DNA of 64,000 nt from Cordia subcordata (taxonomy: Eukaryota > Streptophyta > Magnoliopsida > Boraginales > Cordiaceae): assembly GCA_028554755.1 (NCBI GenBank), contig JAPTOF010000006.1:11774501-11838500 (forward strand). The letters run 5' to 3'. Position numbers and translations under genes: made by a program. Positions 1 to 10,583 of this stretch are shown here, piece after piece. Positions within the stretch are counted from its first letter, which is position 1; each line of letters opens with the position of its first letter. Under the pieces are notes generated by a model, which was not told where the DNA came from, searched no databases, and saw only the letters and a program-made list of their open reading frames with translations.

Positions 1-1465
1 ATAATTCATATGGTGACAATGAATTTCGGTAGATCACATGCATGCCTGCTAATGCAATTACAAGGACAAGCCTGCATCTAAGTGGACCACACTAACTTAA
101 ATATTATTCTCTCCATTCAATTAGAATAATGTTGACCGTTACTGAACCGTTTCTTTAAAGCAAATTAATTTCAGTCAGCTGAATTTATTCTCTCTATTAT
201 ATGCACCTTATTTATAAAACGATCTTCGTGAAGAGTATCGTTTAGACTAAATTAATATTTCCATCGATTTTTCTAGTTAGTGTAAAACTGGACTTGTTAA
301 TGTTAGACTAATATTTTCATTAATATGAAGATTACCATCTTCGATCATTATAACATAAATTGACCATTTTTAAAGATTTTTTTTTCAGGAATTAGATTAT
401 ATTTAATGTGAGAACAAAAACTAGTAATTTTTTTATATATACATGAAGTTACTTAATTAGCCTTAACGATACCTGTTAGGAAAATCATGTCTATGTTATG
501 AAAATTTACTATTTTCAATCATTTCCAGTTAATTTTCTTATTTTTAATCATTCTTTCTTTTAAGAAATTGGGTCATATTTAATGTGTGAATATTCAAAAA
601 TGGTAAATTTTATAACTGGTGCAACATTATCGTTAGCAAAAGAATAACCTTTTCAGGTGTGATGTTGTGCCCATTAAAAATAACTGTTATTAAAACAATA
701 TAGCAAACAATATCTTAATTAATTAGCCGCTAATTAAAATGACTATTAAACAGTTGAGAATAATTCAACTGCTCGCCAACATGAGTTGTCAGCTCCAGTT
801 GCGTTGAAATGTTTAACTGTTTCATTATTAAACTGTCAATTTTACTATTAAGAAAACAAAAAAATTAAAGAAAGAATGGTGTAGATTCCTTTTGCCGTTC
901 GGTAGTAGATGCTTCTTTTTCTAAAGAAAAAAAAAAAAAAAAAGGTCAAAGATCTCAATCCAAGAAGAATCTCATTAAGGAGCAACATGCCTAAGACAAA
1001 ACTTAAAACCGTAAAGCATCTTCATCTGCTCATCTTTTGACAAAAAGAAGTAATTTTAGATATATAATCACATAAAATCCAATTTAATTTATAGTTTCGT
1101 GATAGAAAAATATATTTTAAGGCACATACTCGGATTCGGCCAAGGGTGATAAAATGCAGAAGAGATGAATTTTAACCCGCGAACCTAAGAATAATTTTAA
1201 TAACTAAATGTTGAGGGTTCAGGGAGTAATTCAAGTGATTAAAATTAATTTCCGATAAATGATGACCTAGGTTCCAGTTCACGAGGGTGGGGATCGGGTT
1301 AGGGATGGGGGTTAAGAAACAGTTAAGAAAAGAACGAGTATTAACATCAAGATAACATACAGCTAAACTGCAGTTTCATGAAACAACCAAAGATGACATT
1401 CAAAAGCAATAAATAGAGAGACATTAAGAACTCTTGTAAATTTCATTCTCACATTGTTTTTTTCT
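1..1465. other. AT-rich intergenic DNA
   Basis: No coding exon is recognisable on either strand. The stretch is AT-rich with several A or T homopolymers. A SINE-like segment around 1220-1330 is listed separately. Confidence 0.6.
1220..1330 (+). repeat. SINE-like fragment (tRNA-type box A/B)
   Basis: A box-A-like stretch (agtaattcaagtgatta) near 1225 is followed about 40 bp later by a box-B-like stretch (ggttccagttc) at 1270 and then a G-rich run and an A-rich tail. The box B and the G-rich run resemble those at 2359-2395 and, more weakly, 5210-5250. This suggests old copies of one tRNA-derived SINE family, inferred by eye only. Confidence 0.35.
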
Positions 1466-1822
1466 CTACAACACCATCAAATCATTCTTCTCAAAGATCC
1501 TAGACGGGACCGCGAATCGAGCCGAAAATGATTTAGACAGATCACCACCATCGTCCCAGATTAATCCGTCGTCGAAATTCTGGGCATAAGTGTAGGGATC
1601 ATAAGTGTACCTCATTGAACATGAACCATTTCTGTTGAACATTTTTTTCTTCTCCTTCTTTATCTTTCTCCATAGCAGCCTCCAGATAGGAGCTTTGGAT
1701 CTGCCTAATGCAATCTCATGTGATGATACAAACCGATCGTATTGCTTGGCTGAGCAGCTTCGGCTCCAACAGTACATGTCTGCATTTCCTGAGCTGCACC
1801 ATGTCCCTATCTCCATGGCCAC
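1466..1822 (-). CDS. small conserved plant protein of unknown function, intronless
   Basis: A 118-aa single-exon reading frame beginning with ATG GCC ATG GAG at 1822; the second Met (residue 3) is an equally possible start. It is Cys/Ser-rich at the N-terminus, has a basic central stretch (WRKIKKEKKKMF) and ends with an aromatic and acidic region (YDPYTYAQNFDDG) followed by SARFAVPSR. I recall this arrangement from small uncharacterised dicot proteins, but I cannot name a family or function. There is no signal peptide or membrane segment. A TATA-like TTAAATAG lies about 65 bp upstream (near 1890 on the minus strand). The overlapping plus-strand frame at 1605-1880 has no family-like features and is treated as its shadow. 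Function is not assigned. Confidence 0.6.
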   Translation of the reverse strand: MAMEIGTWCSSGNADMYCWSRSCSAKQYDRFVSSHEIALGRSKAPIWRLLWRKIKKEKKKMFNRNGSCSMRYTYDPYTYAQNFDDGLIWDDGGDLSKSFSARFAVPSRIFEKNDLMVL

Positions 1823-2299
1823 AAGAAGAAAGGCTCAAAAAACTTGTTTTTTTTTTTTTTTGGTGTGTGTAAAAGGTTGAGGGTGGCTATTTAATGTGTG
1901 TAACCCAATGGGGTGTAAATGCATGAAATAGAAGAAAGATACATGACTTTATGAGAGTCATTTATACTCCAGATATTGTAAATATGATATTATTAAATTA
2001 TGCACAAACCAATTAGTTGTTGATTGGCGTGTAAGGATCTCACTTTTGAGTATAACACAAATTTAAATTTTGAGAAGCGTATTTGTTGGGAGAATTCTAA
2101 TATTTTCTCACTATTTTTGGCCCAATAACAATTAATTTTGTCTAAAGTTTAATGTGACTTGGAATACTTTACTCAAAGCAAGAAACCAAAATAACTATAA
2201 TAATTGTGTGCAAAATTGTCCAATGTAGCTTGGAATACCTTTGCTCAAAGTCAAAAATTAAAAAAAACGTGTAGAAAATTGTCCAAACTTGGTGTGGAC

Positions 2300-2420
2300 G
2301 GTGGGGATTACGGAGTTTGCTCAAGTAGTTTAAACTACTTTTTCAAAAAAAATAATTTGAGTTCCAATTCCACGAAGATTGGGATGGGGTTTAAAAAGAA
2401 AAAAGAAGAAGAAGAAAAAA
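2300..2420 (+). repeat. SINE-like fragment
   Basis: A box-A-like TTGCTCAAGTAGTT at about 2317 is followed by a box-B-like GAGTTCCAATTCC at 2359, then a G-rich run and an A-rich tail (aaaaagaaaaaagaagaag). Spacing and order fit a tRNA-derived SINE. The sequence after box B resembles that at 1270-1310. Confidence 0.4.
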
Positions 2421-2511
2421 CTAGGTGGGGTAACGTGAGATGTTCAGGGGTGATCCTGTCATTTGATTGGTCCACATTTGTAGCATCAATTATTTATCAT
2501 TTGAACTCATT

Positions 2512-2533
2512 ATATATATATATATATATATAT
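2512..2533. repeat. (TA)n microsatellite
   Basis: About eleven uninterrupted TA repeats in intergenic DNA. Confidence 0.9.
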
Positions 2534-5127
2534 TTGCTTCAAAAGATGTCAAAGGCTAATTATATATTACATACAACTAAAAAAAATTGATCCTAAAATC
2601 ACTCACTATTAAAAATAAAAAGTATACTATCAGATCACTAGATCATTGGTATTTTTTAATTAATGTTTGACATGGAGAACTGTGGAACTGCAGATGTTGG
2701 TATGGGTGTCCAATAGAGAGGGTTGACTGAAAAGGCTGGCAGTTTAATTTTATAATTTTAAGTTGTTGAAGTCATGTTGGTAATGATTGCCTTGGTATAC
2801 TTCAACGGATTAAAATATATTTGTTTTTTTATAATTTGTATACTTTAGATAAATCACAAGGTTTCAAACCTTTTGATATTTTATCTTTAAAAATATTAGA
2901 ATCATTTTATGTTAAAAGCAAGTTTAACATAGTTATTATTAACAAATTTTGTAACGAAATACATTAAGATTCGGAAAAAGAAATTATAGTATAGAGAGAT
3001 GGTCTGGATATCCAAGAGAGTAGTGTTCATCATTGGCTAGTAATTTTCATTCAGAATTTTATGTTGGTGCAGCCATATTTATTTGTGCTATAAATATACG
3101 AATGTGCAGTCTCTATAGGTATCTACATCAGGACAGTATTATAAACATACAAATGTGAAGACTTTATAAGTATCCACACCAAGACCAAGATGAATGAAAA
3201 TATTCTTATGCAAGAGAGGCTACATGTGACATAGATTGTTGTTTATTATCATATATAATACTTTTATTTATAGACTTAAGTCTAATCGACTTACATAGTT
3301 TCAATAATGAATTTAAATTTCCCAAATTAAATTTAGGCAATCTTTCCTAAACTAATTTAGTTAAGGTAACCTTTTCTAATATTAATTACTTATTAGGCTT
3401 ATTTGTTTTCCCAAACATGAGCATGGCACAATTCTAAAAATTTGCCTATTAGTTCACTTTCAAATACGATCACAAAGGGTTCGTTTGAATTATCTTTTTT
3501 TTAAAATATTTCTTTTATAACTTTTAAAAAAGTACATTTTGAAAAAGTTAAAATTTTTAATTTTTTAAAAAAGCTAAAGTAATTTTTTTAAAGTTTTATT
3601 TTTTTTAAAAAAAACCCAATAAAATCCATACTTATCACATTTTTTGCAGTAAAATCAATAATGTAGAGATCAGCTACAGTATCTATGGCACCTTTCAGCT
3701 GATTAATAAGATTCATACTTATCACAATTTTTGCAGTAAATTCTAGAAATAGGCATTACGTGCCTGTTTTTCCCAGACAAAACGTGGATTTTATCCGTAC
3801 GATACTTTGCCAACAGGCCAAGTGGGCTTGTGATGCCAATTTTATTTTCGTTTTTCTTTTTTTTCTTGTTTTTTTGGGATGGATCCCTTGCGCAAATTTT
3901 ATCTTGTACTTGTAAGTGTACCTACTTATTTGTTCAATATCCCACAATATTTGTTCAATAACTGTTTGGCCAACCCAGTGACTATTTGTTGAGTACCCCA
4001 CAACCTTTTGTATAATACCACATAACTATTTGTTCAGCATTATATTTTACACCATATACTTGCAAATACATGATATAAGTTCTTGGGTCCTAATTGGTTG
4101 AAACCGGAACACAAGTTAAATACACTAACAAAGGGCTTGTTTAGATTATTTTTTCAAAAAGCATTTTTAAATAATTTTTAAAAATTATTTTTCTAAAAAA
4201 TAAAAAATTTTGATTCTTAAAAAAATTACATTTGCGTCTCAACTTGTTTGAAAGTCAAAGCTAAATAGTCATTGAAAAAAAAAAAAAGAAGTAAAAAAAT
4301 ACCTTTTTCTAAAGAACGAAAAAAGTCAATTAAACAGGTCCAAAAGATCTCAATAGACATTCGTGAGAGAAATCCAACAAACAATCCAAAGGGATATGCC
4401 AGAGAGATAAAAAAAAGCCTTAAATGTCCTCTAAACAATACGTTACATGAGGATCCGCATCTTTTTATATAGTTCTCTTATATTAATATGAAAGAAAAAT
4501 TTTAATCATTTTTACACAAATAATATTATTTAAATCGTTTATGAAATTCAAATCCCAAAAACTTTGACCCAAGATCTTTATTATCCAAAAAGTTGCGATT
4601 CATAAGATTGATGACAAGCTCGCAGCTTTCCTTCGGAAATTAGAGGGGAGTGGGGATAATTTGAGAGGCACAAAAATGGCTTGGCAGGAATTTTTTGCCC
4701 CCATGAGGACGAAGGTGGCATCAATTAATAGGGAGATTGCCATTTTATATGAGTTTTTACTTAAATTTTGAAGTTTTTTTTAAAAATAAATCTTTACTTT
4801 TTCTTCTCATTTCCACCATGACATCAAATTTTGTGAAATAGTGTCTTATATTAAAGGTTGTGTCACACCTAAGGTGCAAAAACTCTTTGGGGATATTGGG
4901 CCAAAAATTTAGAGTGTCGCTATTTCAAAAAATTCAAGCTGGATATGGAAACAATTGTTATTACTTAAAGGCAGGTGTTTAGCAGCACAACAAATCAAAC
5001 ACGAGGGGCTATACATGGCAAGCCCATATAGATCAATTTGGTGTCTTTTATGACAATGATCCGTTATCTTACCACTCTAGATGAAGACGTACTTGTTCTA
5101 TTATTTGAGTGGTGATCTAAGAACCTC

Positions 5128-5270
5128 CACCTAAGATTAGAGATTAGTTTAAATAGTTAAGGCCACATTTTCTATGAGTGAAATCCTAAGTTCAAATCCT
5201 ATAAGGGAGGAGGATCGGTTTGAGGTTGAGGGTTTAAAAAAGTGATTGATTAATATGTTGCGACAAAAAA
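5128..5270 (+). repeat. SINE-like fragment
   Basis: A box-A-like region (gattagtttaaatagttaa) is followed by a box-B-like AAGTTCAAATCC at about 5211, a G-rich stretch and an A-rich run at 5264-5275. It is weaker and more diverged than the copies at 1220 and 2300. Confidence 0.3.
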
Positions 5271-7290
5271 AAAGATCTAAGAACCTCTACCTTGCTCTCT
5301 CAAAATGTGAGTTGAATCCATGGCTTATTTGACCCAAAAAAAAAAAAAATCCATGGCTTAGCTGTGAATAGGGGTGTTTTAAACCTATTTTAAATCAAAT
5401 TAAATTAGTTAATTTTCATTATATACTAACCAATTAGTTTCACTCATATAAAATAGCAAACCCCAAACTAGCAATTCTGTAGTTGATTTAGTTTGGTTTT
5501 AGTTTTTATTTTTTAAAAAAATTAAATTTCATTAAAAAATTCAAAAAAGCAAAAAAAAAAAAAAAACCAATAATTTCAAGGAAAATCATTAACCAATATA
5601 TCAACTCTGATTAACCATTTATGTTACAAGTTTAACTAATATACACATAAAATTAACGATAAATATGGTTTGGTTTATGTTTGATTTTGTAGAACTATAT
5701 CAAACTAAATTACACAGTTGTTTTTGTGTGAAACTAACAAGTTAATTTATAACCATATAAATGAATCAAACCAACCCAAATTTTTGAGTTGATTTGATCG
5801 ATTTAACCAAATCATATTCACCCCCAGCTGAAAGGAAATTTGGCCACCCAACAACTCGGTTTATGGTGCTTTCTATGTTTTTCACTAATTTAGCTGAGTG
5901 GCATAAAGTCTAAAGCCAATATTCTTCACTTCTTTTTTTTCTCCAAACCCACGCTTTGCAAAAATAATTGTATATATCTTATGCAGATTGTTTTTCACCA
6001 AATTAAATTGTAGGCTAATTTGCTAGTCGGCTGATACTTGACAATACAGAAACCTGGAATCTGTCAATGCAAACACGAATATGGAATATATCAAACTAAA
6101 GTTAGGCTTTATTCCTTTTTCACGGTTATGAAAAACATTAGGTTTTCAATGAAGTTGAATCTTTTTATAACGTGATAAAACTACCAAAAAACTACTGGTT
6201 GTGATGTAATAATGTAATTATGATAAGATGATTTGAGCTTTTTGAGTGTGAAAATTAAATAAATTTCATTCTCATTTCACCATGATTATTTTTCCTGATG
6301 AGATTGTACCCATTTCCGGAAGGAAACTTTTGAATATCGTAAGCAAATTATACTCATTTGATGTGAAGACCAAAAATCCATGTAATTGCAGCACCTTTTG
6401 GCACAAGAACAGTCAATTTAACTGGGATTCATTTATACGTTCAAAACAAGAAGCCAACTTCTTTTGCCGAGTCCACCCTCTGCTCTTTATGAAATTTAAA
6501 ATCAGATCATTACTTTCGAAAAAATAATTTCAACCATTTAAATTATTTCCTAAACCCGGCCAACTTTTTCTTGTTATTCCTCTTCTTAGTTTGCGATGTT
6601 TGTTTCTTTCCATCAAGTTTAGACAAGTAAAGGATTAGAGCTTGAGGAGGCTTCCTTCCTCAAGAAACAAGAACAACAGCAAGTCTAGATGACGAGGAGC
6701 ATGGATTTTGTCACTTGCTTCGACCTAGATTTTTTCATAACATGTAATATTACGCGATAAGGAAAGAGAGCGTATGTCATATATATAAAAACCTTATAAA
6801 CCCACCTCCTTACGTAAGCTAGTCACTAATATGACAAAACAAAACACGATAAAATTTTTCCCGATCCTATCTTTTCCATTGCTTTGCATATAACTTTACA
6901 AAAATAGTAAACAAACAAACACTTAACAAGTGGTTAGAACCTTCACTTGGCGCGTCACCACAAGCTTTTAAGCCTAACAAAACCAAGAAAACGCCAAGTG
7001 TGGGCATCTAGTGCTCACTCCACCTGCAGAATTTATTCACTCTTAAGTCAGTTGCAAAGGAAAAGCTTAAACGAAAAAGCAACCCCTTTCCTATGTGAAT
7101 CAATCCAAAAGCTTTTCATGACATCAAATTCTTCTTTCCCCACTGCTTTCTTTCCTCTATAATATGAGTATTCATCTCAACCCATTTGTTTCCCACAAGT
7201 CCACTGATGCTCAAGTAGAGGTTCCGAATTTCGGTGCACGATAAATTTGTTTCTGACTCGCAAACAGTTACGGTGTTGGAATAACCGAGG

Positions 7291-7551
7291 ATGTGTTACG
7301 CTAGTGCGAGTTCGGGTGGGGTTATCGAGCCCTGGAATTTCCAGGGGAGGTTGATTTCTCAAGCAGGAACAGTGATGGAAGTGATTTCCAGGCAGCAATC
7401 ACCACAAGTCGTGAATAATGAAGTGGTTAGTGATGGCAGGGGAATGAAACAGTGCGTGTGTTCGCCCACACAGCATCCAGGGTCGTTCAGGTGCAGACAA
7501 CATCGTGCAGACTATGTATGGGTTGGTAGGGCAGCACCCAAGCATGGTTAG
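7291..7551 (+). CDS. serine-rich-protein-like small protein
   Basis: An 86-aa intronless frame. Its N-terminus (MCYASASSGG...WNFQGR) and its C-terminal motif (CVCSPTQHPGSFRCRQHRA, residues about 58-76) match what I know of the plant serine-rich-protein-like family, which has a compact Cys/His/Arg C-terminus and a variable middle. The biochemical role of that family is not established to my knowledge. No signal peptide or membrane helix is visible. The ATG at 7291 fits the usual MCYAS start. A TATA-like TATAATA lies about 130 bp upstream. The opposite-strand frame at 7177-7398 is a shadow. Confidence 0.75.
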   Translation: MCYASASSGGVIEPWNFQGRLISQAGTVMEVISRQQSPQVVNNEVVSDGRGMKQCVCSPTQHPGSFRCRQHRADYVWVGRAAPKHG

Positions 7552-7842
7552 TGAGTATTGCATGCAATTTTAGACTTCATAGCGATGATGTAGTCTGTAA
7601 ATTTGACAACCTCGTCTAAAAGTTTGAATGGTTAAAAAAGAGATTTTCTCTATTATATTATTTCGTTTTTATTAACTTCAACATGACCCTTCAATCCGAC
7701 AAACTATTTTCATTGATTGTAACGCGTGAAAATATTCATTGGATGGGGAGAAGACTCAAGAAACGATGATGTTAATTGATCGCTTCACCGGAACCTTAAA
7801 GATTTTAGTGCGTGAGAGAAGAAAACTCCTAAAGCACACTAA

Positions 7843-8031
7843 GGCCTATTTGAATTGGTTTTTTCATTGAAAAGAACAAATCTTTTTTTGCGAGGAGTAC
7901 TTGGCTTAGATATCTAGAGAAGCTAATTTCAGCCTTTTCTAAAAGCTAAAACTTTTAACTTCTCGAAAAAGTACTTTATTGAAAAATTTTAGGGAAAAAA
8001 TGCTTTTTGAAAAACCAATTTAAACAGGCTC
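7843..8031. mobile_element. Tourist-like MITE (TAA target duplication)
   Basis: A 189-bp fold-back element with ends GGCCTATTTGAATTGGTTTTT and the inverted AAAACCAATTTAAACAGGCTC, flanked by TAA on both sides (7840-7842 and 8032-8034). It belongs to the same family as elements near 26602, 40842, 51358, 53168 and 61502. Confidence 0.75.
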
Positions 8032-8707
8032 TAAAGCAGAAAGAGGAAAGGAAACATAACCTTGATTATGAAATGACTACTAAATGTCAGGAAAAGGAAT
8101 AAGCGATGCATTTTGCAGTTGCACATGTATTGAACATAATGAATTTGATTTGTGAAAATAAGCATCATATATACTCAACTGAGTAATATCTGCACATGAT
8201 ATGTTGCAATCAATTGATGGCTTCAAAGCAACCATCAATCTTTATATTACAAAATGAAGCATGTGGTATAATATCCATAACAATGCGCAAGTGCGGATCA
8301 AGGGGACTGGATATGGTCAAAAACGAACCTCTAGCAGCACCTGCTTCTGCATGTAGTAAAAGAAGTTCATCACTGTCACAAGAAAGAAACAACACAGGTC
8401 AATGATCGGCTTCCAGAAAGTAGATGCTCTAACATAAGCAAAATAGGATCGAGGTGTCAAATGACTCCGTTCGGTTTTTCTATCTGATAGTTGAAAAGTT
8501 TGATTAATAGGTCTTCAATAAGAAAAGGAATGTCCTGATAGTCAGCAAAGCCTCTCTGACAGGGCTGGCCTGGTCTCATATGTGAAAATCATTCTTCCCA
8601 TGATACCTCGTGAATAAGGTGACATTTTCCAGACTGTAGTGGTTTGAAAATTGTTTTTGGAATATGCAAATGGGGAGGGAAACATTGGCGAGTTTCATGT
8701 AACAGAG

Positions 8708-8985
8708 AGCAAAGAACACAAAGTAGAACTGAGTAAAGGCCATAGGATTCTGCAATGTGGACCGGTTCTCTTGGCCGGACTCATAGCGAAGAACACAAAG
8801 TAGAACGGGTAAAGGCCATAGGATTCTGCAATGTGGATCGATTCTCTTGGCCGGACTCGTAGCAAAGAACACAAACTAGAAACAAGTAAAGGCCATAGGA
8901 TTCTGCAACGTGGAGCAGATCCATAGCAAAGAACACAAACTAGAAACGAGTAAAAGCCATAGGATTCTGCAATGTTAATTGGTTC
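8708..8985. repeat. minisatellite, four units of 64-77 bp
   Basis: Four direct units begin with AGC(A/G)AAGAACACAAA at 8708, 8785, 8861 and 8925. Each contains GCCATAGGATTCTGCAA; the first two also carry CTCTTGGCCGGACTC. The later spacing is shorter because that segment is lost. It lies just 3' of the LEA_2 coding region. Confidence 0.85.
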
Positions 8986-9098
8986 TCAATGGGGGCCAAG
9001 CGATAAAATTTGAAGAAAGGATGAGCTTAGTTGCATTTAACTAAAAATCAACAATAATTAGCCGGTGAACAACTTTGCCAAAATCTTTCCTAATAAGT

Positions 9099-10583
9099 TT
9101 AGCAGAAACAAATACCAAAATTCAAAAAAGGATAGACATTTACCTTATTGTAACAGTTTTGACGGGTAATTATTTGTTTGTGTGTATTTACAATTATTTC
9201 ACATGACACCTTTGCCTGCGAGAGGATCACAATCAAAACACAAGTAGAGAAGTAGAATATAAATGCTCAAGTAAGATGAACATGAGACAACTAGAGTACT
9301 AATGCTTATATATATATTTGCAATAATATCGTTTAAGTTGGCGAAACAAGAGATAACTACTAATTTATGCATATTTGTCACAAGAATGACAAAACAAACA
9401 ACATCAAGCATGAGCAGCTTCATCGTCATAAAAGACTTGGGATGGCTCCCAGAGGAAGCATCAAACCAGATCGGAGAACACGCTAAACAAGTTGCTCTGG
9501 TAAGAAACAGAGTACCGACAGAAGTGATCCATTACAAGACACTATCATATAAAAGCACTTTTTTCTTAAAAAAAAAGAACAACTTTCTATTTTTTTTTTT
9601 TTGGGCAATAGTATTTAAATTAGATTTCAAAAAGAAAAGAAAAAAAAAAAAGATGATCCTCATTTCAGTTTTTTTTTAGGTGCCGGTATTTTTAAAGCAC
9701 TTTTTAGACTTTTTTTTTTTTTTTTTCATGAGTTTGAGAAAGAAGTGATTTTGAGGGAAAAAAAAAAAGGCCAATGGAAAAGAGTCCTCAGTTCGGTGCT
9801 GTCTAAACACTGTAAGATACTAACAGAAAATTTATACTAAGCAAGTTACTGTGATATGTAGTAAACATTCATAATATCAAGTCTCTTTTGTGTAACTTCA
9901 ACAAAATATAAATGAGATTTTACGTCAAACATGCAACTTCGACAAAGATTTTAGGCTTCGCGAAAAGAATTATAAAGAAGAAAGTCTACCTTCAGGGGAA
10001 CTTCAAACCAGGCAATACCAAAGTGGCCACCAACTTCCATTACAGTATCAAACGTAACGGACCCCCTAGCGAAGTCTTCAATCAACGGAATCACATCGGC
10101 GAAGACCTCAATGTCGTCGAGCTGAAGCGTGGCATTAATATACGAAGAGGCTCTAGCGTCAAGATGGCCATGATCGGACGTGACGAACCCGAGCTGCTTA
10201 CCTCTATACCCGACGGAAACTATGACGTAATTGTAGTCGAGGGAGTAAAAGTCTCTGTTGAAGAGCTTAACGATCGATTCCAAGGTAATGTCGATGGAGA
10301 TTTTGGGGGCAGTGTGGATTCTGAGGCGGGAGAGGTGGAAGCGGACGATGGAGACGTCGGGATCGGAGGGGTAGAGGAGGAAGGCGGTGGCGCAGAGGAG
10401 CAAGACGCCGAGGAGAAGGAGGAGGTAGAGGCGGCAGGATTTGTAGAGGAGGGTGAGGGAGTATGTTGGGGTTGGGGAGTATGGCAAGACGATGACGTAT
10501 TGTTGGTGGTGGTGTGGTGGTGAGGAGGCTGAGAGGGGGTGGTAGTAGGCGGTGTTGGAGAGCTTGGGAGTGGAGGTGTGCAT
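9099..10583 (-). CDS. LEA_2 / NHL-type late embryogenesis abundant membrane protein
   Basis: Two exons, complement(9099..9215, 9990..10583), predicted 236 aa. Exon 1 ends ..VPLK at a GT donor (9989-9988); exon 2 follows a GCAG acceptor in the same phase and begins AKVSCEIIVNT. This completes the family's usual ending (A-V-S-C-E-x-x-V-N-T...RQNCY). The start MHTSTPKLSN at 10583 is preferred over an upstream in-frame Met at 10673. Residues 1-50 are Pro/Ser/His-rich, 51-71 form a transmembrane helix, and the rest is a LEA_2 (WHy-like) domain with the conserved YRGKQLGFVTSDHGH. The likely role is as a membrane-anchored stress or defence protein of the NDR1/HIN1-like type, by family. After NCYNK the frame runs 14 more codons to TAA; a GTAAAT directly after that Lys codon could instead be a donor, so the very end is uncertain. 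Confidence 0.8.

Larger units (their letters stand above)
1823..7290. other. intergenic DNA with repeats, no gene recognised
   Basis: About 5.5 kb without a convincing exon. It contains a TA dinucleotide run at 2512-2533, SINE-like fragments near 2300-2420 and 5128-5270, several long A/T homopolymers, and degenerate half-copies of the MITE terminal motif (near 3478 and 4132). Short frames at 4226-4472 and 6282-6527 show no family signature. A TATA-like TATAATA near 7158 probably belongs to the gene starting at 7291. Confidence 0.55.
7552..9098. other. intergenic DNA with MITE and minisatellite
   Basis: No exon recognised. It holds a complete MITE-like element (7843-8031) and a four-unit minisatellite (8708-8985). 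Part of it may be the 3' untranslated region of the LEA_2 gene that ends at 9099. Confidence 0.5.

Noticed and set aside
6282..6527. 81-codon plus frame
   Set aside because: No family signature or promoter context; AT-rich intergenic surroundings.
9912..10523. 203-codon plus-strand frame with Glu/Gly/Val-rich end
   Set aside because: Complement of the LEA_2 first exon, which has a clear domain, membrane helix and splice partner.
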